A stretch of DNA of 64,000 bases from Planctomycetota bacterium (GTDB lineage: Bacteria; Planctomycetota; UBA1135; UBA2386). The stretch is from NCBI GenBank assembly GCA_016794425.1, contig JAEUHR010000003.1:124001-188000 (forward strand), read 5' to 3'. This document shows, one piece after another, positions 48,476-57,162 of this stretch (the stretch's first letter is position 1; each line of letters starts with the position of its first letter). The translations under genes were made by a program, and so were the position numbers. The notes under the pieces were generated by a model, which was not told the DNA's origin, made no database searches, and saw only the letters and a program-made list of their open reading frames with translations.

Positions 48476-50656
48476 GTGTCAGCCGCCGCTCGCGCCGCCG
48501 CCATCCAGATCATTGCTCGCAAGACCCCGGTCGCCGCGGAGACGCGTGCGCAGAACGTGCCGCAGATGTTCGGGGTGAACGTGTTCGGCGCCGAGCAGAT
48601 GCGCGCGCGGTTGCCCGAGGCTGCGTTCAAGGCGCTGCGGTCCTGCATCGACCACGGCACCGAACTCGATCCCGGCCTCGCCGACCAGGTCGCGAACGCG
48701 ATGAAGGAATGGGCCGTCGAGCGCGGCGCGACGCACTTCACGCACTGGTTCCAGCCGATGACCGGCTCGACCGCCGAGAAGCACGACAGCTTCGCGAGCC
48801 TCGAGAACGGCCGTCTGATCATGGAGTTCAGCGGCAAGGCGCTGGTCAAGGGCGAGCCGGACGCGAGCTCGTTCCCGAGCGGCGGCCTGCGCGCGACCTT
48901 CGAGGCGCGTGGCTACACGGCCTGGGACCCGACCTCGCCGGCGTTCATCCGCGAGACCAAGAACGGCGCGACGCTGTGCGTGCCGACCGCGTTCTGCTCG
49001 TGGACCGGCGAAGCGCTCGACGAGAAGACGCCGCTGCTGCGCAGCGCCGAGGCGCTGAACCGCGAAGCGGTGCGGCTGCTGCGGCTGCTCGGCGACGACC
49101 GCGTCGCCTACGTCTTCCCGACGCTGGGTTGCGAACAGGAGTACTTCCTGATCGACCGCGACCTCTACGTGTTGCGCCCCGACCTGCTGGCGACCGGCCG
49201 CACGCTGTTCGGCGCCAAGCCGCCGAAGGGCCAGGAGCTCGAGGACCACTACTTCGGCTCGATCGCGCCGCGCGTGCTCGCCTACATGCAGGAGGTCGAG
49301 TTCGAGCTGTGGAAGCTCGGCGTGCCGGTCAAGACGCGCCACAACGAGGTCGCACCGAGCCAGTACGAGGTGGCGCCGATCTTCGAGCGATCGACGATCG
49401 CGGTCGACCACAACATGCTCTGCATGGAGGTGCTGAAGCACACCGCGCAGCGGCACGGCTTCCAGTGCCTGCTGCACGAGAAGCCGTACGCGGGCATCAA
49501 CGGCTCCGGCAAGCACAACAACTGGTCGATGTCGACCGACACCGGCGAGAACCTGCTCGAGCCCGGCCGGTCGCCGGCCGAGAACATGCGGTTCATGGTG
49601 ATGCTGGCCGCGATCATGCGCGCCGTCGACCTGCACGCGGACCTGCTGCGCGTGACGATCGCGCACGCCGGCAACGACCACCGGCTCGGCGCCAACGAAG
49701 CGCCGCCGGCGATCCTGTCGATCTACCTCGGCGAGCAGCTGGTCGAGATCATCCAGGCGCTGGTGGCCGGCACCGGCCGCGGCAGCGAACGCAAGAAGGA
49801 CACGATGCGGCTCGGGGTCTCGGTGCTGCCGTCGCTGCCGCGCGACGCGACCGACCGCAACCGCACCTCGCCGTTCGCGTTCACCGGCAACAAGTTCGAG
49901 TTCCGCGCCGTCGGTTCGAGCCAGGCGACCGCGAAGCCGAACACGGTGCTGAACACGATCGTCGCCGACTCGCTGGCATTCCTCGCGCGCGAGATCGAGC
50001 GGCTGAAGGGCGCCAAGGGACTCGAAGCGGCGGTCAACGAGGTCGTGGTCGACCTGTTCCGCAAGCACCAGCGCATCCTGTTCGACGGCAACGGCTACTC
50101 GGCCGAGTGGCATGCGGAAGCCGAGCGCCGCGGGCTGCCGAACCTGCGCAACGCGGTCGACGCGATCGGCACGTTCTGCGCGCCGAAGAACATCGAGCTG
50201 TTCGAGCGCTTCGGCGTGCTGTCCGCGAAGGAAGCCGAGTCGCGCATGAACATCATGTTCGAGGCCTACAGCAAGGCGATCGCGATCGAGGGCCAGAGTG
50301 CGCTGTCGTTGGCGCGCACGATGATCCTGCCGGCGGCGCAGAAGTGGCAGCTGACGGTCGCGCAGAGCGTCGGCGCCGCCAAGCAGGCCGGCATCGACGT
50401 GAAGGCGCAGGAGCGCCGGCTCAAGGACCTCGCGGGGCGCACCGAGGGGCTGGTCGCGGCGATCGACGACCTCGCCAACGTGTTCGAGCACGCCGAGCAG
50501 CACTCGGGCTCGCCGCAGGAGCACGCGAAGACCTACCGCGACAAGGTCGTGCCGTCGATGGTGCGGCTGCGGGAGGTCGCCGACGCGCTGGAGACGCTGG
50601 TCGACGACTCGCTGTGGCCGCTGCCCAAATACAGGGAGATCCTGTTCTTGCAGTAG
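48476..50656 (+). CDS. glnN: Type III glutamine synthetase
   Basis: 726 residues, the size of GlnN. GTG at 48476 has AGGGAGG eight bases upstream. Marks of the family are [40 protein letters not shown] (N-terminal), [53 protein letters not shown] and [14 protein letters not shown]. Reaction: glutamate + ammonia + ATP to glutamine. The C-terminal helical region ([14 protein letters not shown]) is typical of GSIII. An NtrBC-like pair lies in the same window, but no operator is visible. It ends in a very long inverted repeat. Confidence 0.97.
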   Translation: MSAAARAAAIQIIARKTPVAAETRAQNVPQMFGVNVFGAEQMRARLPEAAFKALRSCIDHGTELDPGLADQVANAMKEWAVERGATHFTHWFQPMTGSTAEKHDSFASLENGRLIMEFSGKALVKGEPDASSFPSGGLRATFEARGYTAWDPTSPAFIRETKNGATLCVPTAFCSWTGEALDEKTPLLRSAEALNREAVRLLRLLGDDRVAYVFPTLGCEQEYFLIDRDLYVLRPDLLATGRTLFGAKPPKGQELEDHYFGSIAPRVLAYMQEVEFELWKLGVPVKTRHNEVAPSQYEVAPIFERSTIAVDHNMLCMEVLKHTAQRHGFQCLLHEKPYAGINGSGKHNNWSMSTDTGENLLEPGRSPAENMRFMVMLAAIMRAVDLHADLLRVTIAHAGNDHRLGANEAPPAILSIYLGEQLVEIIQALVAGTGRGSERKKDTMRLGVSVLPSLPRDATDRNRTSPFAFTGNKFEFRAVGSSQATAKPNTVLNTIVADSLAFLAREIERLKGAKGLEAAVNEVVVDLFRKHQRILFDGNGYSAEWHAEAERRGLPNLRNAVDAIGTFCAPKNIELFERFGVLSAKEAESRMNIMFEAYSKAIAIEGQSALSLARTMILPAAQKWQLTVAQSVGAAKQAGIDVKAQERRLKDLAGRTEGLVAAIDDLANVFEHAEQHSGSPQEHAKTYRDKVVPSMVRLREVADALETLVDDSLWPLPKYREILFLQ

Positions 50657-50691
50657 ACCGCGGCCGATGGCCGCGGCTACTGAAGAACAGG
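50641..50691 (+). terminator. Long inverted repeat overlapping the glnN stop
   Basis: CCTGTTCTT pairs with AAGAACAGG, CAGTAG with CTACTG, and CCGCGGCC with GGCCGCGG around GAT: about 23 base pairs with two single-base bulges. It spans the last codons and stop of glnN. There is no U tract, so it may act as a terminator, attenuator or mRNA stabiliser. Confidence 0.7.
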
Positions 50692-50786
50692 GGGTGTAGG
50701 GAGGGCGGGGCGGAGGGGCGGTGGGGGCGAGGGGGCGCGACGGGCGGCTCGCTGCGCGAGCGCCCGTCGGCTTGGCGCTGCATGCG

Positions 50787-50985
50787 GGCGTCGGTTGCGT
50801 TCCGTGCGCGTGGTCAGGAACGCCGAGCAGCGGGCGGTAGCTGCGTGGCAGGCTGCTCGCGGAGCGAGCGGGCTGTGGGTTCGCCGCTGCGTGCCGGCGT
50901 CGGTTGCGTTCCGTGCGCGTGGTCAGGAACGCCGAGCAGCGGGCGGTAGCTGCGTGGCAGGCTGCTCGCGGAGCGAGCGGGCTGT
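50787..50985. repeat. Tandem 90-base direct repeat with internal palindromes
   Basis: The 90 bases at 50787-50876 recur exactly at 50896-50985 (unit spacing 109); a degenerate third partial copy precedes (about 50741-50786). Each unit ends with GCTCGC-GGA-GCGAGC, a 6-base-stem hairpin. The array fills the space between the convergent ends of glnN and gspF, and its last copy reaches the gspF stop. It probably ends transcription from both sides. Confidence 0.8.
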
Positions 50986-52208
50986 CACGCCCTTTGCAGC
51001 TGCAGCAGCGGCATCACGATCGAGACCACGATGCCGGCGACGATCACGGCCAGCAGCACGATGATCAGCGGTTCGATCACCGAGGTCAGCTTCTGCGTCG
51101 CCAGGTCGACCTCCTCGTCGTAGGTCGCGGCGATGCGTTCGAGCATCTCCTCGAGGTTGCCGGCCTGTTCGCCGACGCCGACCATGTAGCTGACGGTTGG
51201 CGGGAACGCGCCGGACATCTTCATCGGCGTCGCGATGTCGGTGCCCTCGAGCACGCGGTCCTGGACGCTCTGCAGCGCGTTCTGCAGCACGCGGTTGTCG
51301 AGCACGCTCTTCGTGACCTGGATCGCCTGCAGCGCCGGCACGCCGGAGCGCAGCAGCGTCGCCAGCGTGATCGAGAAGCGCGCCATCGACTGTTTGCGCA
51401 TCAGGTCGCCGAACACCGGCACGCGCAGCTTGAACCGGTCCCAGATCAGACCGCCCCGGTCGCCGTGGATGAACAGCTGGAACGCGATCACCAGCAGCAG
51501 CGCGCCGACCAGCACCAGCAGCCAGTAGCTGACCAGGAAGTCCGAGCACGCGACCAGCACCTGCGTCGGCAGCGGCAATTCCTGGCCGCGGCCGCGGATC
51601 AGCTGCGTGACGCGCGGCACGACGAACGTCATCAGCACCGCGACGACGATCGCGCCGACGATCATCATGATCGTCGGGTAGATCAGCGCCGCGCCGACCT
51701 TGTTCTTCAGGCGCGTCTGGGCCTGCAGGAAGCCGGCCAGGCGCAGCAGCACCTTGTCGAGTGCGCCCGACGACTCGCCGGCCTTGACCATGTTCGAGTA
51801 CAGGTCGGTGAAGTAGGCCGGGTGGTGCAGCACCGCGTCGCCGAGCGGCATGCCCTGCGTGACCTTCTCGCGGATGTCGCGGAAGGCACTCTCGATCTTC
51901 TTGTCGGGCGCCTGCTCGATGATCATGCGCAGGCCTTCGGCGAGCGGGATGCCGGCCTGCAGCAGCGACGCCATCTGGCGGGTCACGGCGGCGATCTGCT
52001 CGGTGCGCTGCTTGTTCGGGAACTCGACGCCGGTCACGCCGCGGATCCGGACCGTGCGCGCCTTCTTCGCCTTGGCTTCGCGGATGTCGGTGACGAACAG
52101 CTGCTCGCGCTTGAGCTTCAGCCGGGCATCGCGCGTCGTGTCCGCGTCGATGATGCCGCGTTTCTGCTTGTTGTCTCCGTCGATCGCCTTGTACTCGAAG
52201 ATCGGCAC
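50985..52208 (-). CDS. gspF: GspF/PilC-type inner-membrane secretion protein
   Basis: 407 residues from GTG at 52208 (V-P-I-F-E-Y-K-A). Two T2SSF domains with the conserved frames QMASLLQAGIPLAEGLRMII, NMVKAGESSGALDKVLLRLA, and TLATLLRSGVPALQAIQVTK, VGVGEQAGNLEEMLERIAAT. Three membrane spans, including IYPTIMMIVGAIVVAVLMTF and VIEPLIIVLLAVIVAGIVVS. It forms the platform under the pseudopilus/pilus, driven by GspE. Third gene of gspD-gspE-gspF. Confidence 0.95.
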   Translation of the reverse strand: MPIFEYKAIDGDNKQKRGIIDADTTRDARLKLKREQLFVTDIREAKAKKARTVRIRGVTGVEFPNKQRTEQIAAVTRQMASLLQAGIPLAEGLRMIIEQAPDKKIESAFRDIREKVTQGMPLGDAVLHHPAYFTDLYSNMVKAGESSGALDKVLLRLAGFLQAQTRLKNKVGAALIYPTIMMIVGAIVVAVLMTFVVPRVTQLIRGRGQELPLPTQVLVACSDFLVSYWLLVLVGALLLVIAFQLFIHGDRGGLIWDRFKLRVPVFGDLMRKQSMARFSITLATLLRSGVPALQAIQVTKSVLDNRVLQNALQSVQDRVLEGTDIATPMKMSGAFPPTVSYMVGVGEQAGNLEEMLERIAATYDEEVDLATQKLTSVIEPLIIVLLAVIVAGIVVSIVMPLLQLQRA

Positions 52209-52269
52209 GGTGCGTCGCTGGGCGGTGGTCGGGTGGCGGGGGCGGGGTGCGGCTCGGCCGGGGCCGGCG

Positions 52270-53997
52270 TCAGATCACGTCGAGTTGCGTCACGCGCAGC
52301 ACTTCTTCGGGTGTCGTCTGGCCGGCGAGCAGCTTGGTGACGCCGTCCATGCGCAGCGTGCGCAGGCCGCGTTCGAGGGCGCCGCGCTTGATCTGGCTCG
52401 CGGTGGCCTTGTTGACGATCTGCTCCTGGATGTGCGTGTCGATCGGCATCACTTCGTAGATCGCCGTGCGGCCCGCGAAACCGGAGCGGAAGCACTCGTC
52501 GCAGCCGCGGCCGATCATCAGCTTGCCGTCCGGAAACTGCTCCGGCACGAGCTTCAGGTCCTCGAGGAAGTAGCGCTGCTGCTGGTTCGGCGTCACCGGT
52601 TCGCGGCAGTTCGGGCAGACCGTGCGCAGCAGGCGCTGCGCGATCACCAGCAGCAGCGACGACGACACCAGGTACGGCTCGACGCCGATGTCGATCAGGC
52701 GCGTGACCGTCGACGCGGAGTCGTTGGTGTGCACGGTCGAGAACACCAGGTGGCCGGTCAGCGCCGCGCGGATCGCGATGTCGGCGGTCTCGTTGTCGCG
52801 CACCTCGCCGACCATCATCACGTCGGGGTCCTGACGCAGGAACGACCGCAGGCCGGCTGCGAACGTCAGGCCCTTCTTCGTGTTGACCTGCACCTGGCTG
52901 ATGCCGTCGAGGTTGTACTCGACCGGATCCTCGATCGTCAGGATGTTCAGCTCGGGTGCGTTGATCGCGTCGAGGCAGGCGTAGAGCGTCGTCGTCTTGC
53001 CGGAGCCGGTCGGGCCGGTGACGAAGATGACGCCGTGGCTGTAGTTGATGTAGCGCTGGATCGTGCGCTGGCTGTCGGTCGACAGGCCGATCTGGTCCAG
53101 CGAGTAGATCTTCGTCGTCTTGTCGAGGATGCGGAACACGACGCGCTCGCCGCCGGCGACCGGCACACTGCTGATGCGCACGTCGACGTCGCCGTCGCCG
53201 ACGCGGATCGACGCGCGGCCGTCCTGCGGCAGACGGCGCTCGGCGATGTCCATCTTCCCCATGACCTTGACGCGCGAGACGATCGCCTCCTGCGCGCGCT
53301 TGGGGATCGCCTCCATGTCGTAGAGCACGCCGTCGATGCGCATGCGGACCTGGAGCCGGTCGGCGTAGGGCTGCAGGTGGATGTCCGAGGCCCGCAGCTT
53401 CAGGGCCTGGAACAGCAGCATGTTGACCAGCTTGATGACCGGCGCCTTGTTCGCATCGAGGAGGTCTTCCGACTCCTGGATGTTCTCGGCGATGCTGACG
53501 ATGTCGGTGTCCTTGACGTCCTGCAGCGCCTCGTCGACACCGTCCGCCTTGTGCCGGTACGCGCGGTTGATCAGGTTGGTGATCTCGGCGCGCGGCACCA
53601 GCACCGCCTCGACCTCGCGGCCGAGCAGCGTCGCCAGGTCGTCCATCGGCTGCATCTCGAGCGGACGGGGCGTCGCGACGCGGATCAGGCCGCCGGTGTC
53701 CTCGATCGCGATCAGGCCGTGCGTGCGCGCGAACTGCACCGGGATCTGCTGGATGAACAGCGCCGGCACGCCGGTGCCTTCGAGGCTCGGGCGGAACTCG
53801 AGGCCGAGCAGATCGGCGAAGAACTGCAGGCACTTGACCTCGGGCAGCAGGTTCTTGCCGACCAGCACCTGGTCGAGCTGCTGTCCGGTCTCGCGTTCGG
53901 TCCGCAGCGCGTCTTCGATCTGGGCGGTGCTGAGTCCGGCCTTGCGCAGCAGGCCTTCGCGGATGCGGTCGTGGACGATCGGCGTCGTGTCGGTCAT
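52270..53997 (-). CDS. gspE: GspE/PilB-type secretion ATPase
   Basis: 575 residues. The N-terminal GspE-N domain (about 1-150) is followed by an ATPase with ASDIHLQPYADRLQVRMRID (Asp box), Walker A GPTGSGKTTT (328-337), TIEDPVEY, Walker B VMMVGEVRDNETAD, and a His box STVHTNDSAS. A four-cysteine zinc site is present (CPNCREP ... GCDEC). It powers pseudopilus assembly. ATG at 53997 overlaps the gspD stop (ATGA), giving coupled translation. Confidence 0.97.
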   Translation of the reverse strand: MTDTTPIVHDRIREGLLRKAGLSTAQIEDALRTERETGQQLDQVLVGKNLLPEVKCLQFFADLLGLEFRPSLEGTGVPALFIQQIPVQFARTHGLIAIEDTGGLIRVATPRPLEMQPMDDLATLLGREVEAVLVPRAEITNLINRAYRHKADGVDEALQDVKDTDIVSIAENIQESEDLLDANKAPVIKLVNMLLFQALKLRASDIHLQPYADRLQVRMRIDGVLYDMEAIPKRAQEAIVSRVKVMGKMDIAERRLPQDGRASIRVGDGDVDVRISSVPVAGGERVVFRILDKTTKIYSLDQIGLSTDSQRTIQRYINYSHGVIFVTGPTGSGKTTTLYACLDAINAPELNILTIEDPVEYNLDGISQVQVNTKKGLTFAAGLRSFLRQDPDVMMVGEVRDNETADIAIRAALTGHLVFSTVHTNDSASTVTRLIDIGVEPYLVSSSLLLVIAQRLLRTVCPNCREPVTPNQQQRYFLEDLKLVPEQFPDGKLMIGRGCDECFRSGFAGRTAIYEVMPIDTHIQEQIVNKATASQIKRGALERGLRTLRMDGVTKLLAGQTTPEEVLRVTQLDVI

Positions 53998-56360
53998 CGG
54001 CGTTCTTGGGCGTTCGGCGAGGCCGGGCCCGTGGTCTGCTTCGGCGCGAGGTCGCGGACCGGCGTGCGCCGGTAGGTCGGCATCGCGTACTCACCCTGCT
54101 GGTCGAGGTCTTCGACCGTCGTGCCCGTGTCGTCGAGCGTGCGGGCCTGGCTCTTGTCGCGCTCGAAGCTGCGGTCGATCAGGCGCAGGCGACGCGTGCC
54201 GATGTAGTCCTCGGCCTCGAGCTTCTTCTGCAGGCTCAGGTGCCACAGGTCCTGGAAGTCGTCCTCGTCGAGGATCGTCGGCGTGACGAAGAAGTAGAGG
54301 TTCGTCTTGTTGCTGGTGTCCTCGCTGCGGCGGAACAGCATGCCGAGCAGCGGGATGTCCTTCAGCAGCGGGACGCCGCCGTCGCTGTGCGACTCGGAGT
54401 CCTCGATCACGCCGCCGAGCACCATCGTCGCGTCGCTCGGCATCGTGACCTGTGTCTTGATCGTGCGGCGCAGCGTCACGCCACCGCCGGTCACCGAGTT
54501 CGGATCGAAGGCGCCGACGAACCGGCTGACCTCGAGGCTGATGTTGAGCCGCAGGTAGCTGTTCGGCGAGATCGTCGGCGAGATCTCGAGCGTGATGCCG
54601 GCGCGCCGCGGTTCGCCGACGCCGCTCGACGTCGTCGCGGTGCCCTGGTTCTGCTCCTGCGTCGGCCGTTCCTCCTCGGTCGTGACCGTCGCGGCCTCGT
54701 TGTTGTTCACCAGCACGCTGGGCAGCGACAGGATGTTGGCGCGGTCGTCGGACGACAGCGCGTTGACCAGCAGCGGGATCGCGAAGTCGCCGCCGCTGAT
54801 GATGCCGCCGGTCAGGCCCTGCAGCGGGTTCTCGAAGTCCGGCAGCCGCGAGTCCGGCAGGCCGTCGTCGTCGGTGTCCTCGAACGCCGACTGGCCGAAG
54901 TGCGAGAAGCCGAAGCCGCGCGTGAAGTCGCCGCTGTCCTTCAGGTCGAGCGCGCCGAGTTCGACGCCGAAGCGGTCGAGGTCGCCGGTGGTCAGTTCGA
55001 CCAGCGCGGCTTCGATCAGCACCTGCGGCTGGCGCCGGTCGAGCTTGTCGATCAGGCGCTGGATCTGGTTCCACTTCGTGCCGGCGGCCGACACCAGGAG
55101 GCTGTTGCTCTCCTTGTGCGCCTGGATCACGGTCTTGCGCGTGCGGCGCGCGGCGGCGGCGCCCGGGCCACCGGTGCCGGCGGCCGCGGTCTCGGCCTGG
55201 TTGTCCTCCTGCATGAACGTGTTCAGCGTCGTGCGCAGGTCCTCGGCCAGCACGTTCTTCAGGTGGATCACGCTGGCGTCGCCGTCGACGCCCAGCGTCG
55301 GCACGTCGAGCCGCGCGATCAGTTCGAGCGCTTCGCGCACCTGCTCCTGCGTGCCGCTCAGCACCAGCGCCTTCTGCGACGCGTGCTGCACGATCTTCAG
55401 CTGCGGCTGGCCGGTGCCGGTGGGGGCGCCGGCGCCCGGCGTCGCGCCGGCTTCGGCCAGCACCGCGCGCCGGATCTGGCTGCGGCTCTCGAGCACGTCG
55501 GTCAGGATCGGTTCCAGTTCCTCGGGCGCCTGGTGTTCGAGCGCGATCACCTGCACGACGAGGTTCGGTTCTTCGGTCGGCACGTCGACCAGTTCGAGCA
55601 GCTTGACCGCGGCGTAGACCTGCGGGCCGAAGCCCTGGATCAGCATCGCCGTGTTGTTGCCGACGTTGCCGAGCGTCGGGCCGCCGCCCGCGGTCGGCGA
55701 ACCGGTGCTGGCGAAGAACGGCCGCAGCGCGTTGGTCGCGATCGTCGCGTTGATGTTCTTCAGCGACACCGTGGTCAGGATCGGTTCGCCGGTGCGGTTG
55801 CGGTAGAGGTGCAGCTCGTCGGGCAGCACGTAGCGCGCGCCGTTGGTGACCTCGCGGTTGCGCGGGCCGCTCATCGACACGATCTCCAGCATCTCGAGGT
55901 CGCCTTCGCCGCGCGGCACGACGGCGAAGCCCTTGATGTAGAGCATCGTCTGGAAGAACGAGTAGAAGTCCTCCTTGAAGCGCTCGCGCTTGATGCGCAG
56001 CGTGCCGAGGAAGCTGACGGTGCCGGCGCCCTGCCCCGCGGTCTGCAGTTCCTGCTGGTTGAACGTGAACGCGCGGCCGGTGACCTCCTGAGCCCACTTG
56101 ATGAACTCGGTCAGCTCCATGCCATTGTTCTCGTTCATCGAGAACGCGATCGTGTCGGTGGCCGCGTCGACCTCCATGCGCGGCGTCGGGCCCTGCGGCG
56201 GCGTCGGCGGCGGCGTGCCGCCGCCCTGCGCGGCCAGCGGTGCGAGCGCGGCGGTCAGCGCCCACAGCCCCATGGCGAGGGCGCGTCCGGGCTGGCGGCG
56301 GAATCGCGGATCAGCAGGTCGGGCGGGACGGATCGCACCGCGAGCGCAAGGTTCGGCCAT
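53994..56360 (-). CDS. gspD: GspD-type secretin with embedded TSP3-like motif
   Basis: 788 residues. After a signal (GLWALTAALAPLAAQGGG) come N0-N3 domains (VSLKNINATIATNALRPFFA; LVVQVIALEHQAPEELEPIL; ASVIHLKNVLAEDLRTTLNT) and the secretin core (GITLEISPTISPNSYLRLNI, MVLGGVIEDSESHSDGGVPL, LFRRSEDTSNKTNLYFFVTP). In the core's beginning sits AFEDTDDDGLPDSRLPDFEN (around residue 490-510), a calcium-loop motif not normal for secretins. It is an outer-membrane channel. Start may be ATG at 56360 or the internal ATG at 56273; the signal follows the latter directly. Confidence 0.93.
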   Translation of the reverse strand: MAEPCARGAIRPARPADPRFRRQPGRALAMGLWALTAALAPLAAQGGGTPPPTPPQGPTPRMEVDAATDTIAFSMNENNGMELTEFIKWAQEVTGRAFTFNQQELQTAGQGAGTVSFLGTLRIKRERFKEDFYSFFQTMLYIKGFAVVPRGEGDLEMLEIVSMSGPRNREVTNGARYVLPDELHLYRNRTGEPILTTVSLKNINATIATNALRPFFASTGSPTAGGGPTLGNVGNNTAMLIQGFGPQVYAAVKLLELVDVPTEEPNLVVQVIALEHQAPEELEPILTDVLESRSQIRRAVLAEAGATPGAGAPTGTGQPQLKIVQHASQKALVLSGTQEQVREALELIARLDVPTLGVDGDASVIHLKNVLAEDLRTTLNTFMQEDNQAETAAAGTGGPGAAAARRTRKTVIQAHKESNSLLVSAAGTKWNQIQRLIDKLDRRQPQVLIEAALVELTTGDLDRFGVELGALDLKDSGDFTRGFGFSHFGQSAFEDTDDDGLPDSRLPDFENPLQGLTGGIISGGDFAIPLLVNALSSDDRANILSLPSVLVNNNEAATVTTEEERPTQEQNQGTATTSSGVGEPRRAGITLEISPTISPNSYLRLNISLEVSRFVGAFDPNSVTGGGVTLRRTIKTQVTMPSDATMVLGGVIEDSESHSDGGVPLLKDIPLLGMLFRRSEDTSNKTNLYFFVTPTILDEDDFQDLWHLSLQKKLEAEDYIGTRRLRLIDRSFERDKSQARTLDDTGTTVEDLDQQGEYAMPTYRRTPVRDLAPKQTTGPASPNAQERR

Positions 56361-56564
56361 CGTCGTGGGTTCGAGTTCGGGGTCCGCTACGGAGCGGCGA
56401 CTTGATGGTCGCCTCGGACCGTCGGGCGCTGGTTTTTATTTCCGCCGCATGACGCAAGGAAGCCGGAAGTCCGTGTTTCCGACTTTCCGATTGCACCGTC
56501 CGTACGGCGTCGGTTGCATTCGTCACGTCGCGCGGCGAGGTGACTCGCGCGCCGGCAGCGGTCC

Positions 56565-57035
56565 ATGAAGCTCTCCGACCTGATCACGCCAGAACTCGTG
56601 GAAATGCCCCTGCGGGCCGCCGACAAGTGGGAGGCACTGGCGACGATCGCGCGGGTGCCGGTCCGCGCCGGGCGCTACGCCGAGGCGATGGTGCCGATCG
56701 TCGAGCAGGCGCTGGTCGCGCGCGAACGCAGCATGACGACCGGCATGGAACACGGCATCGCGATCCCGCACGCGGCGATCGACGGCATCGACGAACTGGT
56801 CGCCGTGCTGGGGCTGAGTCAGGCCGGCATCCCGTTCGAGACCCTCGACGGCGCGCCGGCGCGGATCGTGATCGGCCTGATCATCCCGCGCAGCAAGAAG
56901 CTGGCGCACATCAAGACGCTGGCCGAGATCGCGAAGTTGCTGTCGCGCGCCGAGGTGCGCGAACGCCTGCTGCAGAGCGCCGACCCGCGCGCAGCGGTCC
57001 AGACGCTGGCCGACATGCAGGTCTCGGCGCGGTAG
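56565..57035 (+). CDS. PTS EIIA (PtsN/fructose-type) domain protein
   Basis: 156 residues from ATG at 56565 (M-K-L-S-D-L-I-T-P-E-L). One PTS EIIA type-2 domain: MEHGIAIPHAAIDGIDELVA with the phospho-acceptor His in A-I-P-H-A, then IVIGLIIPRSKKLAHIKTLA. Single-domain EIIA proteins act in nitrogen or general regulation (PtsN) rather than sugar uptake. No EI, HPr or permease gene is nearby. Divergent from gspD; the 204-base gap holds no feature I can support. Confidence 0.9.
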   Translation: MKLSDLITPELVEMPLRAADKWEALATIARVPVRAGRYAEAMVPIVEQALVARERSMTTGMEHGIAIPHAAIDGIDELVAVLGLSQAGIPFETLDGAPARIVIGLIIPRSKKLAHIKTLAEIAKLLSRAEVRERLLQSADPRAAVQTLADMQVSAR

Positions 57036-57162
57036 CAAGGGCGTGACGGGACCACGGCAGGGACGCACGGGTGGCGTGGAGCCACCGGCCGTGCGGGTGC
57101 ACGCGGCACGGCGCCCCGTCGCCGGCGCCGGTCCACTGGCGGAGCCCGGTATCCTGCTGCGC

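Noticed and set aside
57043..57162. Earlier start for the large membrane protein
   Set aside because: The 40 residues are Arg/Pro/Gly-rich without homology-like pattern; the first good start is ATG at 57163.
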